Shown here in pieces: positions 47,995 through 60,981 of a stretch of DNA of 64,000 nucleotides. A program made the translations under genes and the position numbers. The stretch comes from Megalobrama amblycephala (lineage: Eukaryota > Chordata > Actinopteri > Cypriniformes > Xenocyprididae): positions 730,001 through 794,000 of the forward strand of contig NC_063051.1 in NCBI RefSeq assembly GCF_018812025.1, in the 5' to 3' direction. The notes under the pieces were generated by a model that saw only the letters and a program-made list of their open reading frames with translations, was not told where the DNA came from and ran no database searches. Positions within the stretch are counted from its first letter, which is position 1. Each line of letters starts with the position of its first letter.

Positions 47995-49700
47995 AAAGCT
48001 GCAAGCAGCAATTACCGGGGTTCAAGCATTTAAGGCCTTTAAGCTTATAAAAAGTTATTATATTTTATTCAGCAAGCATGTAAACACTTAGATCATAGAC
48101 GGAAAAGACCATTTACAGCCACTACGGGCAATTCAGTAAGGAAAAACATGTTTTTTAAAGGTTTTTTGACAGTTATAGTGCCACCTATTGCTCGATCTCC
48201 ACCATTTTTTTTGGGTGTCCTCAGAGTGTGACCGTACATATGTGTGCCAATTTTGGTGAAAATATCTCATTATGTTTTGAAGTTATGGACACTTATATAT
48301 AAGAGAGCATAAAAATGACCCATGAAAGACTTTGATTGGATTTTTTTGCCACTTCCTATCAAAATTTTGACATTTGGGCATTAACATTTAGTAAACCAAC
48401 TTAGGTTCCGTGTTTCCTACGCTGGTTTCGTCTCGATCGGACTAACGGTTTCCAAGATATTCAAGATATAGTTTTTTAAGCGCTAAATCACAACGTAGCA
48501 CAAACCATAAGGCGAAACCTAACATGTTTGGTATGGTTGGACTCAGCAAGGATTCAGGATTCTAAAGACATGACTCCCGTGAAAATAAGTCGACCACATC
48601 CAAAGTTATATATATTTTCATCTAAAACCATTTTAAAACCATATGTTTTTTTAATTTTTTTTCACAATTATAGCACCATCTATGGTCTGATCTACACAAA
48701 AATTGGCATGCTTCTTTAGAGTCATATGCTGCATGTGCTCACCTATTTTTGTGAAGTTCTGAGGTTTTTTTTAGGTTTTATAGGCTTTTGGGTATATTTA
48801 GCCATGCCTATTTTCTAAATGACCCAGTTATATTGATACAAAGGGTAAAGTTTGACTTTTTTTGATAATTATTCATCTAGACAGTCCATAGAATTGTCCT
48901 ACACTGGTTTCGTTCCAATCGGGCAAAAACCTAGGACTAGTTCACAAAAGTAGGTTTTTCACATATTTGCGAATAATTAATGAACGATTTGATTGACAGC
49001 ATTGGTTCTTGAGGCAAAGTTGTTCAGCATGAGGAGATCAATTGATATGCATATTGTGTATTTTATGAAACACCACGTGATTACCGAGGTGTAAAACTCG
49101 TTAGCGCCAACTTGTGGCCGATTTCTTTCAAAATTCTTACAGACCTCTAGGACCATGAGCCGAATATGCCCATCGAGTTTCGTTCCAATTGGCCTCTGTT
49201 AACCTTGTCTAATAGGTGCTCAAATTTCATTGGCCGATGGCGGCCATGTTTTTTGAGATACGCCAATGTCCTCATAGACAATCATGCCACCTTGGACCAA
49301 GACACTGCATGCCAAATTTCAAGTCAATCGGACTAACGGTTGCTTAGTTACAGTCGTTTTTATGTTTTTTTTTTAAGTTATTGCACCACCTAGTGTCCAA
49401 TTGACGCAATCTTTTTATCATGACCAAAGATTGAGCCCCTACACATGTGTACCAAGTTTGGTGCAAATATTTCATTTCAATCTCGAGTTATAGCCATTTC
49501 AGTAAAAGTGGCTCCTCCCATTACAGAGATTTTTACGCCCCCTAGCAACAGTGAATCAAAATTTCAACTTTTTTTTTGATAATTATTGATATTCAGACTC
49601 CAGAGAACATTTGTGCACTGGTTTGGTTCCGATTGGGCGAAAAACATAGGACTAGTTCGCAAAAGTAGTTTTTTGATAAAAATCAAAATGGCGGAAAAAT
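47995..49700 (+). mobile_element. Large dispersed element (AAAGCTGCAAGCAGC start)
   Basis: Begins TTAAAGCTGCAAGCAGCAAT and contains repeated phrases such as GTGCCACCTATTGCTCG, TCGTCTCGATCGGACTAACG, TTTCGTTCCAATCGGGC and TTGCACCACCTAGTGTCC. This phrase set is typical of a very abundant cyprinid non-autonomous element (from memory). The internal phrases recur, so the body itself is built of diverged repeats. No long frame. Confidence 0.65.
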
Positions 49701-49749
49701 GTTCTGATCTAATAAATGCAGCCTTGGGGAGAAAAACTTTTAAGAAACA

Positions 49750-50535
49750 CACTCAAAAAAATTATTCTAGCTACTTGCTCAGTTTATTTAAATAAAATAA
49801 GCTGAACCAACACAAATCTTTAGTTTTTTACTTAATTGGCATTTGCACTCAATTGTATTATGTTAAATGAAATTAAATTTGCAAAATGTTAGGTTAACCT
49901 AAACCATTTGTGTTGAGACTACACAAATCATTTATGTTGCATTGATTGAAACTGGGCAGTGGATTTCTAGTTCCCAGCATGCTTTGCGCAGGGATAGATC
50001 GGGACAGTAAATGTTGAAATTAAGTGCTGTTTAATGTGTTTTTTAGGAAAGGGAAATACCTTTTAAAGTTTGATGTTCAGTTATATTTGACATTTAAAAG
50101 AGTTTATGTTATGTCGATTTTTATGAGGTTACCATTATGCTGAAGTGTAGACCTTGTGGTTAGGCTATGGGTGGCTATATGAAATAAATCTATGTTGTTC
50201 TCAACAAGCTTTAACTGTGCTAAAGCCAGTGATGAGAAGTTCTTTATCTGATCATTACTTGCATGCTACAAATGTTTTGCAGAAAACTTGAGCAGCTCTG
50301 CACAAGGGCACCAGTCTGAATTGCAATAGCACTGATTGGATCAACAAGAGTGAATTATGTTCAGGAAACATTCACAGAATACGTCAAATGAAACTGGTGT
50401 GATCTCATTCAATTAGGATGAATTTTACTCATCAGTACAATTAACCTAGCTTAAGTTCAAATAAATCAGTTCAACTGTGTGGAAATAGGTGTCATAATTG
50501 AATTAAGTTAGACCAACAAGTTATTTTTTTGAGTG
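49750..50535. mobile_element. Inverted-end DNA element (CACTCAAAAAAAT), copy 2
   Basis: Perfect 13-bp inverted ends CACTCAAAAAAAT. The interior (GGGCAGTGGATTTCTAG, CCCAGCATGCTTTGCGC, ATTTGACATTTAAAAGAGTT) matches the element at 30296-31098. Confidence 0.82.
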
Positions 50536-50639
50536 CATTAAAAAAAATCTTAAAGTCAATCTCTTGAACGGTAGCATATAAACCATAGTACTGAATGATT
50601 ATTTTCATATTTACATGGCACTCTACGTTATTTTAAAAG

Positions 50640-50945
50640 AATACTATGCTATTACTGCGGCACACCCCCAAAATAATAGAATTCTGTATCTATTTAAATG
50701 GTATATATCAAAGTACAATGGCATTACCATCACTGTACCGCCACAGAACTGTTTTGCGAAGGCGTTGTGATGGAATTCAACATCAGAGCCTTGCGTAATG
50801 ACGAATCTAGGGCAGAATTCACCACTTCCACCCATACGTTGCATAAGATCGCCGCACTCCGCTTCCACTGCGGGATCAAGCAGCTCAGATTTTCTAAAGC
50901 CATTCAGCACAGCGCAGACAAAGCTTCCTCTTCCTTCATTTATTG
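50640..50945. other. Unexplained higher-complexity island
   Basis: A stretch of balanced composition within AT-rich DNA, open on both strands (minus-strand ATG at 50910, 88 codons; plus-strand ATG at 50698, 82 codons). The minus frame reads MLNGFRKSELLDPAVEAECG at its start. I recognise no family in either frame and see no clear splice pair, so I do not call it a gene. Confidence 0.3.
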
Positions 50946-51699
50946 ATGCACTTCATTAAATTTGCTCTGTTTAATTAGTCTTTTATTGGGCGCCAGTGGA
51001 GCGAGGTCTTGTGTCACGTTCACTGGTTTGCTTTTTAACAAACGTGATTCTGACTTCCTTTTAAAAATCTGCTCATTTGATCAGTCTGTTTTTAAAGGTT
51101 ATTTTATTGGAAAGAAGATGAAAGTCGAAGGATATTCAGTGGCCGGGGGACTTAAAAGGGCAACTGAAAACCACCCCACAACACTTCACATGACCTCATC
51201 AATTCAAGAGTTTTAATTAAATGCGTCAGTGTGAATCCCTGCTGCTTAGATGTTTTTCTTCTCAAATGATGTTTCTTTCCCTCAGCTTGATGTTGTTTTA
51301 TATATTTCATGAACTACGGCACTTTCTGCAGCGGACAGGCCTGCGAAAGACGATCAACAAAGATGCACTAAGAAAAAATGCATGTGCAAGATGTGTTTGA
51401 TGGGGAAGGAGACGAGATTCAGCCATCTGCACTGCGCTCTTAAAGAGGTGTCTCATTTTTCCCCACACACACGACAGATGTTCACTGTGTGATAAAACTC
51501 GGATTGGATCCAAGCGCTCTTCCACAGGTCATGGAGGATATCTAGCGGATCAGAATTACAGCCTCTGTTAATGAAGTGTCAAAGTTTAGAGTAAATGCAC
51601 CACTGGAAGAGATGTTTACATAACATAATAACATAATAAAAAACCTTGATATCTTGCAAAAGCAGTTAGCTTGTTAGTTTGCTGTCATGCAACAATGAC

Positions 51700-52340
51700 T
51701 TAAAGAGGTCATGAACTGCATTGTTTTATTGTTTTATAATGTTTCCTGGGGTGCACTTATAATGTTAGTATGCTTTTTACACAAAAATGGTCATAATTTA
51801 GAAATAAAAGGCATTTTTCCTAGCCTGATTTTAGCCCTCTGATTTGAACGCTCTGTTCTAAGGGGCGTGTGATTGGCTAACAATCTTTCCATTTGAAATA
51901 GTTAAGTATTACTCTCTCGAAAACTTTTAGCACATTTTTACTATTGCAGCTCTCAAGGTTAACTAATCATGAAAAGTGTTGCATTGCATTTAGATATGAC
52001 ATTATATTTAGATTGTGGCATAAAAGGTTGCAGTGATGAACATTGAAGCCGATCACAGACATGTTGTTGAGCGCATGAAAGCAGTGATCTCGTCATTGTA
52101 ACTTGATTTTTGCACACCAATGAATGCTTTCATCATAACTAACAGTGCAAACACAAAGTAAATAAGAGATTCGTTGATTCTAACGGGAGTTTTGGTGCGA
52201 GTCCAGAACACTCACGCTGTTTGATTGACAGCTCCAGTGATTGCAAAGGGAGCGTTCTTTGAACGCTTTCTATATATAATTTAATCACAGTTTAAAGAAC
52301 AGATTATATTCATCCTACTAAGAGAAACAATGTGAAATTG
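51700..52340 (+). mobile_element. Dispersed repeat (CTTAAAGAGGTCATGAACTGC)
   Basis: Begins CTTAAAGAGGTCATGAACTG and contains TTCCTGGGGTGCACTTATAA and GGGGCGTGTGATTGGCTAAC. A frequent cyprinid non-autonomous element from memory; its right end is approximate. Confidence 0.5.
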
Positions 52341-52429
52341 ACCATTTAGTCACTGGTTTGATTTACTGACAATTAACGATTTTGAGACAAAAACATCTGA
52401 CAGTAGGAATACATGAATCAGTAAAAACA

Positions 52430-52679
52430 TTTGGTAACACGTTAGGGAACATGTATTCACTATTAACTATGACTTTCCCCTCAGTAAACTCCTAATTTAC
52501 TGCTTATTAATAGTTAATAAGTTAGTTGTTAATTTTAGGTATTGGGTAGCATTAAGAATGTAGAATATGGTTATGCAGAATAAGGCATTAATATGTGCTT
52601 TATAATTTTTAATAAACAGCCAATATTCTAGTAATATGCATGCTAATAAGCAACTAAAATAAAATAAAGTGTTACCAAA
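52430..52679. mobile_element. TTTGGTAACAC element, intact copy
   Basis: Ends TTTGGTAACACGTTAGGGAA and, inverted, TTTGGTAACACTTTATTTTA; 250 bp. The interior shares GAATATGGTTATGCAGAATA-type sequence and TGCTAATAAGCAACTA with 41295-42236. It has a single TTAA where the other copy holds a TTAA-flanked insert. Confidence 0.85.
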
Positions 52680-54989
52680 CTTTTTTACTCAAGTGTTTTG
52701 CGCCGTTCCGGTCTGATCCAATATAGCAGGCACAATTTTTTAATTCCAGGCTCTCTGCAAATCCAATGCAGCTACTGTGTTTTTCCACAACCTGGCATTG
52801 CACAACAATTTGCACCCTTCAAAGGCATGCTTAATCGCTTAGTTTGTTTATCCAGTGTTAGCGTCACATCTGTTATTTACCTACTACTACTTGCCGTGCT
52901 CGAATCAGTGTTTGAATTGTTTGGATATGCAGACTAGCAGCTTCTCAATGGTTAATCTGAGCCATCTGGTTGTTTAAGTTGAACTGGAAAATAGTTATTT
53001 TTTGTGATGTGAAAGTCTAAGGTGCCCTACAGAGTAAACGCAATTAACATACTCAAGGTACTTGCCCAGTTTCTCAACAGGTTAATCCTGTAAGTCTTGG
53101 CTAAAATGACACTGTTAAATGCAAGACTTGGCTTAACACGTGTCCAGCCCTAAATTAATAACTGCCGATTAATTACGCTTCAATCACACATCGGAACAAT
53201 TCCAAAGAATATGACTGTGATCTTTAGCTGATCAACATACAAATACTGGATCTTGCATGAGATCTCTTTAATATCTCAATAGTTTCTCCAAGACAATGCA
53301 TTTAAATGGAGGGCTAATGGAGGCTTCAGAAGAGATCTCAAACGATGCTCAGATTTGCCAAGATACTTTTGCAATCAAAAGTCAGATCTCAATATGATTT
53401 CTCATCATCATCTGAGCGTCTTTTCCTCACAGAAAAACATCTGAGGTGAAGTTGGTTCTTAAACGAAACCTAACTGAGAACTCCCTTAAGTCTTGAGCTA
53501 TGAAAGCGCAACCTCTAAGCAGTGAAATTGTTCCTCTGGGATATTATGTAATCTGGACAAACACTCATTTTAAAGCCCTCCGCTCCTCTTATCCACTGTT
53601 CCTGACACACAATCCTACTGCATCTCCTCGTCATGCGCTGCGGTAATTCCGTCCAAATATTTACGGATGTATAGATTAGAATTGAGAAGCTCTTCGAAAG
53701 ACTCCATTTCCATTTTCCTTCTGCCACATTTGGCCTCAGATGTTTGCGCTGATCATACCAGTATTACAGTGAGTGAACTGAAAGAGAAAACACACAAGCG
53801 ACTCGTTTGGCCTTCTTGTGTAACTGTGAATAAATGAATCTCATCATGTTTCAGTGTTCACGACAACATACCAAAAGAAACAAAGCAGAGGAGAGTGTTC
53901 TGATTGTATAACAGTGTGATTATGGATTATTGCATGATATATTAGATTAGAAAAATCAACCTGCAGTGACAAACAAGAAAAAAAATAAATAAATAAATAA
54001 ATTAATAAAAACTTTATACGTCACATTATAAAAGTAAAATTGGTCGCAAACATCTTTTCACGTCGACTCAAAAAGCTCAGAGTTGCTCTCTTTTTTTCCC
54101 AGTGGTCAATGCTCCTCGTGCTCTCTGGAGTCTGAACACAGTTAAAGCTGTGCTGGGTCAGGAACTATTTACAGGAACGCTGTGGAAAGGGCTTTGATGC
54201 TTAGTGCTTTGGTATCAAAATCCTCAAGGTATATATTATAAATGGCACCACGACTGCAATGTTAAAGGGCAGATGACTAATGATGGACAAGATGAAGCTG
54301 AATTGAGACACAATGATGCAGAGTTTCAAACTCAACACAGATCAGATCCTGTACGTTGCCTCACCATGGAAGCCTGCAGCCTGACCTACTTAGTGCGGTG
54401 ACGTTTGCTAGCATTGGGGGGATCTGGCAACCACGCAACACAGCTCTCTCTCTCTCTTTCTATTTCTCTCTGTTTTTTCTCGCCGTTTCGCTGTCTGTCT
54501 CACATCCGATGGGTCCAAGTCTGCCCACAAGACACCGCTGCCTCAAGCGCAGCCCTTTCATGCAGTCAAATGTTCGTGCAGGGATTTACATGTGCATAAA
54601 AATTCAACCATGCCTTAAAAATTCAGTAAGTTAAAAGGATCCCGCTCCTATAAAATGCATGAAAAACATACCAAGCATTTCCTCCTAATCTAAAATGTTA
54701 GCATCAATAGTTTACAGCTGTAGTACAAAACAAACTTCAGTGGTATTTGCACGCAACAAACTCTCTGGCACAGTGCTACAGTTGCTATTGCACATCTACG
54801 TGATTTCTAGGGTGTTTTAGGTCATATCACTGCTAAATATCTGCACAGTGTGCAATCACATAAAGCAATAGATACTAGATAGCGAATCTCAACTGTTTGA
54901 TTGTTTATATCGTCATCATCATACAGTATGTAAACCATCCTGTCGCCTAGTTCTAATCTGATAAATGTGCTAGATATTATAAACACTAA

Positions 54990-55022
54990 CAGTAATAAGC
55001 ACTTTACAAATAAAGATTGACT
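54990..55022 (+). mobile_element. LINE/SINE 3' tail fragment
   Basis: GTAATAAGCACTTTACAAAT then AAAGATTGACTTGG, similar to the tail at 28700-28830. Very short. Confidence 0.4.
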
Positions 55023-55610
55023 TGGCTTTTAAAAGGCACAACATGTACGATTTTTAGATTAAAATAACATTCCGTCGCCTTTCAATGACATCATATCCAT
55101 GCAACTTCCATTTCCAGTTTTACTAATATCGATTTAGATTACTGCAAAGTGCAACAAGTCTCTAATATCAGCCACTGAGGGAACGCAACATTATAACATC
55201 ATTTTCAACACACTCAAATGTATTTAGATTGATTGTTTTAAGCATGTAAAACAGCGCTGCGTTACCCCACATACGTAACGAAAAGAGTTGAAGCGGCTGA
55301 CTACAGCATAAGCATGATAAAAGCTCTGTTGAACTCGAGATTGGTGTGCATCGCAGGTGTCTATCATTGACATTCGCTCCATTCGTCCTTCTCCCATGGC
55401 TCTAGACTCATCCTGCTTCATACCACCATAACATTAGTAAAACTTTAATACATTAGCTCATCCATGAGTCCGTCGAATTCCTTTCCACCAGCTGTGGAGG
55501 TGAAGATGACAACGGCCATAATTCTACGCTCATTTACTGCAACATAAAGCTACGCCTTTTTGAATAAGCGACCTCTGGTGGTGAAAATATATTGTGCCTT
55601 TAAGGCAATG
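55023..55610. mobile_element. Inverted-end DNA element (AAAAGGCACAACATGTA)
   Basis: Left TAAAAGGCACAACATGTACG; right, inverted, TTAAAGGCACAATATATTTT. The interior has no coding capacity (GACATCATATCCATGCAAC, CCACCAGCTGTGGAGGTG, GCGACCTCTGGTGGTG). Confidence 0.7.
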
Positions 55611-56038
55611 CTAAATGGTTTCTTACCACCCTCGAGTCTTTCCTTCAGTGGAAATTTATTTTTTCCCCTTGTGTTTCATCAGGTGACAGTCAAAAAATGC
55701 AAGGCTGAACACACAGAAGAGCTTGGTTTATTTTGCCTTAGAAATAAGAATAAAAACAAGATCTTAGCAGTCAAACGAGAGTTAGTGGAAGTTCTTTGAG
55801 TATGTTTCATTTGTAAAGTCCAACAAATATATTTATAATCTAATTGCTAAACAAAGTCATTGAAAGCTAGCAATCTGCAACATAACGCATACACTTCTTT
55901 AAATCAAATATAGAGCTTTTGCAACGTATCCAAAGTATAAGACTTAAGGTCCTTGCATACTTCGTATTCGTCATCCTAAAAATTTCTCACGCACAGAAAC
56001 CTTGCACACTGAGTCTGATGCGTATTAAAGGTGCCCTA

Positions 56039-57001
56039 GAATCAAAAATTGAATTTACCTTGGCATAGTTGAATAACAAGAGTTCAGTACATGGAAATGA
56101 CATACAGTGAGTCTCAAACTCCATTGTTTCCTCCTTCTTGTGTAAATCTCATTTGTTTAAAAGACCTCCGAAGAACAGGCGAATCTCAACATAACACCGA
56201 CTGTTACGTAACAGTCGGGATCATTAATATGTACGCCCCCAATATTTGCATATGCCAGCCCATGTTCAAGGCATTAGACAAGGGCAGCCAGTATTAACGT
56301 CTGGATCTGTGCACAGCTGAATCATCAGACTAGGTAAGCAAGCAAGAACAATAGCGAAAAATGGCAGATGGAGCAATAATAACTGTCATGATCCATGATT
56401 ACACGATATTTTTAGTGATATTTGTAAATTGTCTTTCTAAATGTTTCGTTAGCATGTTGCTAATGTACTGTTAAATGTGGTTAAAGTTACCATTGTTTCT
56501 TACTGTATTCACGGAGACAAGAGAGACGTCGCCATTTTCATTTTTAAACACTTGCAGTTTGTATAATTCATAAACACAACTTCATTCTTTATAAATCTCT
56601 CCAACAGTGTGTAATGTTAGCTTTAGTCACGGAGCACTATCAAACTCATTCAGAATCAAATGTAAACATCCAAATAAATACTATATTCACATGATCCGAC
56701 GCATACATGCAGTATGCATGACGAACATCTTGTAAAGATCCATTTGAGGGTTATATTAGCTGTGTGAACTTTGTAAATGTACTGTATTATAGTCGAGAGC
56801 TTGGGGGGCAGGGAGCACGCGATTTTTTTTAAAGGGGTCGCAGCCTGAATCGGTGCATAGTTAATGATGCCCCAAAATAGGCAGTTAAAAAAATTTATTA
56901 AAAAAAATCTATGGGGTATTTTGAGCTGAAACTTCACAAACACATTCAGGGGACACCTTAGACTTATATTACATCTTGTAAAAACTGGTTCTAGGGCACC
57001 T
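56039..57001 (-). mobile_element. TTAA-flanked AGGTGCC element, copy B
   Basis: 963 bp between TTAA at 56035-56038 and 57002-57005. Ends AGGTGCCCTAGAATCAAAA and, inverted, AGGTGCCCTAGAACCAG. Inverted relative to copy A, 10.6 kb away. Differences include a replaced GGGCAGGGAGCACGCG segment near 56805. No transposase frame. Confidence 0.9.
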
Positions 57002-58747
57002 TTAATTAATCTGTTGCAAAAAAATTCACAAAACAATACAAAATGGAGTCTTCAAGCAGTGATGATGACTTTGTTGTCCTCTCTCTTCTTAAAAAGAGAA
57101 ATATTGGGTTCATCCAATCCTGAGATTGCATAGACAGGAAGGAGAGTTCCTCCTGCGGGATTATCCTGAGCAATTCAAAGTTTTCTTCAGGATGTAAGTG
57201 ACTCAGTTTGATGCTTTGCTAGCGATACTGGATTTTGGTGTTCGCTTGTACGATGGCTCTTAATTGTCAAAACTCCTCTCAAAATGCTTGCTAAGGATGC
57301 AAAAAACGCAGAAAATTGAACCCGATCCAAATTTTTTTATGACGGACGAAAGTTTCTGTTTCAATGCTCTAAATTTTAATAATCAAAAAAGATATCTTAT
57401 CAATTGAATTCATAAATCTTTAACATTTTAATCATTTTTATTACAATTTTAACAATAATAGGTGAAATGATGAAATGTGCTGTATTTTTTAGAGAATTTT
57501 TTAATTTTATTTTTCTGGATTCTATTTTATGAAATAATACAAATTTATTATTAATTGAAAACTGTGGCAATCAAATGAATGCATAAAAATTTAGCTTTTA
57601 ATTTGCCATATTCCATGACATTTCACATTATACAGTAAATTCCATTTTTATGACTGGATTCCATCCATGTTTTCCACACTGTAAAAATCATAAGGGCCTA
57701 GACTAAGGATGTAGGCAGTTGAGACAGAGCGCTACCCACAATTCCCTGTGAGCACAGTCTAGGCCTCAGGCAGGGTCAGGTAGAGCTAATGTACACACAC
57801 GAATACCGACACATGTGAGAACACACACCGTCACACTGGAAAATACACTAACCTCATGTGATCCGTGCACCTCAGACCCGCGGGCCACATCTCAATAGTT
57901 AGCTCATCCTGCACAGAGCGGCTTACAGTTCATATATGAATACAGAATACAGCACATGTCGAGTGAATGTGTCCCACTGCATTTCTATCACAGATGAGCG
58001 TGCATGTGTCTTTGCTAGCCCCATTCTCATTATTCTGCACTCTCTAGATCCTTGCGTATTAAAGAAGCAATCAGAGCAATATCAAGCCCTTAAAAGCTCA
58101 CTGTGAATCCTCTGATGTCGGATCTGACAGGTCGCTTCTCCTCGGCCGAGGGACTCCGCACGTGAGGACCGACAGATGGTCAACATTAACGTCTACAGCA
58201 CTTCAAGGTCATCTGCAGTCATTCAGGAGGTAAAGTGGGCATGATTGTGCATGTCTTTCACCAGCTGGTGTAACGCTAGAGTAAGACCACTTAACGGGCG
58301 GTCACCGGGTGCTTGTCGGAATCAAGGGTGTTTTAATTGCTTGAAAGAGAGGTGAAGGGCCGATATCGATGCAGGAGTGGGTTTGATTACTGATGCCGGT
58401 GAGCGACCGCACTAACAAACCTCACAAGAATCGATCATCTATATTGACAGACAGTTGAATGAGCTCCCTAGTGTTGACACCTATGTGCCACATCCAGATT
58501 TGTACACTATCAACTGTAAATAGTGTGCAAGATTGGAATTGGATATATAATATATTGAAAATATTATACCAAAAGGATGCAAGGATGTTGCACTACTTCT
58601 GATTTTTCAAGCGTGCATCTATGCATGCTAGTCCTCTAGGCCATTATTTCCCACAACCCACTGTCGTTAGACTTTTCCAGTTGTACAGGGTGAAAATAAA
58701 GTGTGCTTTAAAATGCATGAACCTAAAAGTGAAGTAATAATTACTGG

Positions 58748-58805
58748 TCACACTTTCGATTAGGGTCCAATTCTCACTATTTAACAATTAACTAAGACTT
58801 TTGCC
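58748..58805 (+). mobile_element. TTTGGTAACACTT family terminal fragment
   Basis: CACACTTTCGATTAGGGTCC then AATTCTCACTATTTAAC; the rest is absent. Confidence 0.6.
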
Positions 58806-59039
58806 TCAGCATTCGAATGCACAAATATTTTCATAATAACACGAGCCAACAGGAATGAAGAAAGTGATTGATATTCAAAATGGTTAGCAATTGCTTGTAT
58901 ATCTGCAGTTTCGGATATATCTAGTAAATCTAGTTTCGGATTCCCTTTTGAATGACAAAAATAGACTATTAATACCTGCTGATATAGACAGATATTTTCC
59001 AGAACGCACATGCTAGTTGACAGTCGCCTTTGGTCCTTT

Positions 59040-59885
59040 TGGTGTGTTCAAGAACAGCTTTTTGGCCGAGACGCAGCCGACGAGAGACTACAACAGTCAG
59101 CTTTCATCACTACTAGTTCTTTGATATCGGCTCGGTGTGTCTCGGGTTTTACAACACAAACTGTGATTGCTTTCTTTTAGGAGATTTCGTGAGATTAGGC
59201 TACTTGTTGAGGTGAAAAGCTGTCTCGCTTTATTGCCATGATGGAGTGTGAGGGTGAAATTAGGACATAATATTCCACCGCTAAGTTTACATTACTCCAC
59301 CACTGTCGTTTTGCTTTTTATGGAAATAAAAACCATTTAATTAAGTTGGATAGCGGTCACTTCAATCCCATCCAGCTCATCAAACATGAGCCGCAAAGTT
59401 GTACGTAGTGCAGCAGGAATAATAGTTCGCTGGTCACATGACGAGTGTAAGTGATGAGATGACTGACAAGACCATGGCGGAGGGTTCATTGCACAACAAG
59501 CATCTGACAAATGTCTTATCTTGTAGAATGCGCGCTCAGCACCGGCACTCCCAGAGCACGCACCAAAGCGAAAGTAAAATGCAAGTGCGCATTCAAATGC
59601 GATTTTAATACCCTGCATTGTTATATATTAGTCTGAAGAGACTCATATGAAATCATACAGGAGAGAAGCCAGTCAGTTGAGTTTGTGGGAAAACACTTTA
59701 CAATGCTTGCATATTGCATGCTTTTACTGCATATGATAATTCATACTCAGAAAGTAGAACTGAAATGACATTCATTACAATCTGAGGATACCTTAAAAAT
59801 ACTGTGTAAAAATCTCGTCTTGTTCTCGTGAACTCAATCTTGTGTCTCGTCTCATGAGCCAACTGTCTTGTCACACCTCTAGTAG
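59040..59885. mobile_element. Probable dispersed element ending in CTCGTCTCATGAGCC
   Basis: The right side has AATCTCGTCTTGTTCTCGTG, CTCAATCTTGTGTCTCGTCT and TGTCTTGTCACACCTCTAG, a terminus type frequent in teleosts. The left side starts near a GTGTGTTCAAGAACAGC word. A minus-strand frame at 59337-59618 (93 codons) shows no family I recognise. Confidence 0.45.
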
Positions 59886-60340
59886 CTTTAAAAGCTGCTA
59901 TGGAGTCCAGACCTGGCTAAAGTCTGGCTACGCAGGACTAGCACTTGGTAATCACCAGTGAAGAGCATGCTTTTAATGCACATTATAAGTATGTAAATCA
60001 GGCTGCAGTCTTACCGTTAATTAACTAAATACTGTAGCTAAAAAACAATGTTTAAAAAAAAATGAGAAATTGGGTCTTTTTCAAAAATCTCTTAAAACAA
60101 GAGAGATTGAAAACTATAGTCATAGTGTAGTCAAAGAGTCATGAAAAGCTAAATTATGACTTTTTATCATCATAAGTGGAGCATACGGACACTAAATGAT
60201 GCAATGTATGATATGAACCCTTTAAATGACAGTTATTTGTGAGAATCTCTGACAGATCGCGTCTCAAACAGAGCGACGCAGAGCGAGCACTTAAAGTGTG
60301 AATTGATAAAAACAGCAGGTAAGGAGGAATGCAGAGTCAT

Positions 60341-60354
60341 GTTGCCATGGCAAC
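60341..60354. promoter_or_regulatory. Perfect X-box-like palindrome (RFX site candidate)
   Basis: GTTGCCATGGCAAC is two perfectly inverted RFX half-sites with a 2-bp spacer, matching the X-box consensus GTNRCC-N(0-3)-RGYAAC. RFX factors control ciliary and neuronal genes. It lies about 20 kb upstream of the first supported exon, in a low-repeat stretch. A chance hit in 64 kb is possible but a perfect palindrome is uncommon. Confidence 0.45.
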
Positions 60355-60780
60355 TGCCTGCACATGAAGACAAAGGCTATACCTCTTCACGAGCGAGAAG
60401 GCGGTCGGAGGCGATGAGGGCTGACACGCAAACACAAATACACTCTCGCTCGCCAAATGAGAGTTCATGCGTTTGCCTATCCACCTCACAAACCTAAGAC
60501 TGAGGACACGACTTTCGCACGGTAGCGAGGGTGTGCGGCACACATTTCTCTTTGTGTCAACAGTATATATTTACGATATGTTCAATTTCCAAGCACAAAT
60601 ATCTTTTGATGCTTGTTAAGGTGTTAAAAACTGAACTTGCCAAGAACATGTTCAGAAAATATTTAACTCTCAAATTAAAAGACAAAAAAAATTATTTTGC
60701 ATGAAGAAAATTAAGCATTGTGACATTTTCCTTTCAAATTTTCATTACTTTTTGCATTCATGCAAAAATAAATAAATATT

Positions 60781-60882
<102 letters not shown>

Positions 60883-60981
60883 TAAATTGTAAATTATTTG
60901 GCATCATAATATTTGTTGCTTTAATTTGAGCTAATTTAAATAAAAAAAATAATAATTTTATTTCAGTAATCAGAATCTAAT

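Noticed and set aside
49000..49035. Minus-strand ATG CTG AAC AAC resembling the start of KCC2b (MLNN)
   Set aside because: Lies inside an abundant dispersed element. The following codons (FASRTNAV) do not match KCC2 and no suitable donor follows.
41336..57001. Search for transposase genes in the TTAA elements
   Set aside because: All three elements are under 1 kb with no frame over about 126 codons; they are non-autonomous.
59337..59618. 93-codon minus-strand frame considered as transposase or gene
   Set aside because: No recognisable domain; overlaps a probable dispersed element; no splice support.
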